DNA from: Plantago ovata
Taxonomy: Eukaryota; Streptophyta; Magnoliopsida; Lamiales; Plantaginaceae
Direction of reading: 5' to 3'
NCBI GenBank assembly: GCA_028274465.1
Contig: CM051456.1
Location: 3,473,545-3,537,544, forward strand
Length of the DNA stretch: 64,000 nucleotides
In this document: piece after piece, positions 63,601 through 64,000 of the stretch
How the letters are laid out: the number at the start of each line of letters is the position of its first letter
How positions within the stretch are numbered: position 1 is the first letter of the stretch
Made by a program: the position numbers and the translations under genes
The notes under the pieces: model-generated
The model's input: only the letters and a program-made list of their open reading frames with translations
The model's database searches: none
Told to the model about the DNA's origin: nothing

Positions 63601-63968
63601 AATATATAATCACACAACAAATTAAAACACAGAAATTATTGACGAACGATAACCAACTGAAATAGCAAAAAAATTATTCGGTAAATCACATCTCCATGCA
63701 CAAGGAGAGTCTCAAAATCACAGGAAACGGAAACAGTGCAGCTGAAACAATCATGATCGGAAAGTCAATTAGGTTAACCGCTTTTCAATCGCGAGAAATG
63801 ATAGAAATGCGAATCAATTTGAAAATCGAGAGCATCGATCGATCGCGGAGAAGAAGAAGAAGAAGAGAGAGAAAGTAGAGAGAATATACCAGGGTCCGGA
63901 GGGAGAGGGACACGGGTCTGCTGAGTGGACTCCATGTCAGACGTAGGAGAAATTCCTCCGGCCTCCAT
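57694..63968 (-). CDS. 3'-5' exonuclease domain plus KH domain protein (EXD1/Egalitarian-like)
   Basis: Ten exons in frame: 63890-63968, 62502-62677, 61879-62010, 61742-61792, 60892-60988, 60215-60261, 59163-59379, 58696-58825, 57956-57998, 57694-57771, giving 349 residues. An RNase D-type domain occupies about residues 60-240: Exo I GFDCEGVDL (D69, E71), Exo II KVIHDCKRDSEAL (D123), Exo III MTRAAADDVRFLL (D214/D215). The Tyr or His usual four residues before the last Asp in DEDDy/DEDDh enzymes is not seen, so activity is doubtful. A KH domain follows (about 275-345) with GRVIGRRGSNI as GXXG loop and VFIIGPVKEVRKAEAML. This fusion matches an Arabidopsis gene I recall as At2g25910. A role in RNA binding or processing is inferred; the protein is poorly studied. 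The first ATG at 63968 is followed by MESTQQTRVPLPPDPG with an alternative Met at codon 12. The window ends 32 bp upstream, so the promoter is not seen. Confidence 0.92.
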
Positions 63969-64000
63969 TTACTAACGAAGAGCTTGGATCCTGGTCCGGT

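Overview
The window looks like nuclear DNA of a eudicot plant. It is AT-rich, with six intact-looking protein-coding loci, five of them spliced with GT-AG introns, separated by long stretches of decayed transposable elements. Typical plant families (RR-type tandem CCCH zinc finger, R2R3-MYB, plastid sigma factor, EPSIN1, cysteine-rich receptor kinase) support this. I cannot name the species from the sequence.

Layout. 1-4.2 kb: a LINE remnant, then a miniature LTR element (TRIM type) whose downstream LTR holds a scrambled piece of a Copia polyprotein. 4.2-9.5 kb: AT-rich intergenic DNA with a 236-bp tandem duplication. 9.5-13.2 kb (minus): a seven-exon plastid sigma factor gene, best matched to SIG3. 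13.5-14.8 kb: a 5'-truncated LINE with a 15-bp target duplication and a hAT-type MITE with an 8-bp one. 15.3-19.6 kb: a wrecked cysteine-rich receptor-like kinase whose ectodomain exon is replaced by the 5' end of a Copia element; that Copia gag is itself cut by a decayed pogo-like DNA transposon. 19.6-28.3 kb: mostly empty, with a SINE, a Stowaway-like MITE and a 156-bp tandem duplication. 28.4-29.4 kb (plus): an intronless CCCH zinc finger gene. 29.4-40 kb: a repeat-rich block with SINEs of two families, a Tourist-like element inside a SINE, a Stowaway MITE, a pair of fold-back elements with GGAGC palindromes and a hAT-like element. 40.5-41.7 kb (plus): an R2R3-MYB gene. 44.2-47.7 kb (minus): an ESCRT-III SNF7/VPS32 gene. 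48.3-50.3 kb: a LINE fragment split by a hAT-type element that carries a perfect 85-bp inverted repeat. 50.9-56.9 kb (plus): an EPSIN1 gene. 57.7-64.0 kb (minus): a gene combining a 3'-5' exonuclease domain and a KH domain, tail to tail with EPSIN1.

The genes do not form a pathway. SNF7/VPS32 and EPSIN1 both act in endomembrane and vacuolar trafficking and lie head to head, but about 3 kb of inserted elements separates them, so I infer nothing from that. I found no clear new biological system. The most unusual structures are the perfect inverted repeat in the hAT-type element, the GGAGC-palindrome fold-back pair, and the TRIM with a rearranged Copia insert. Exon boundaries were derived by hand from reading-frame continuity, splice consensus and family knowledge; no alignment or transcript data was used.
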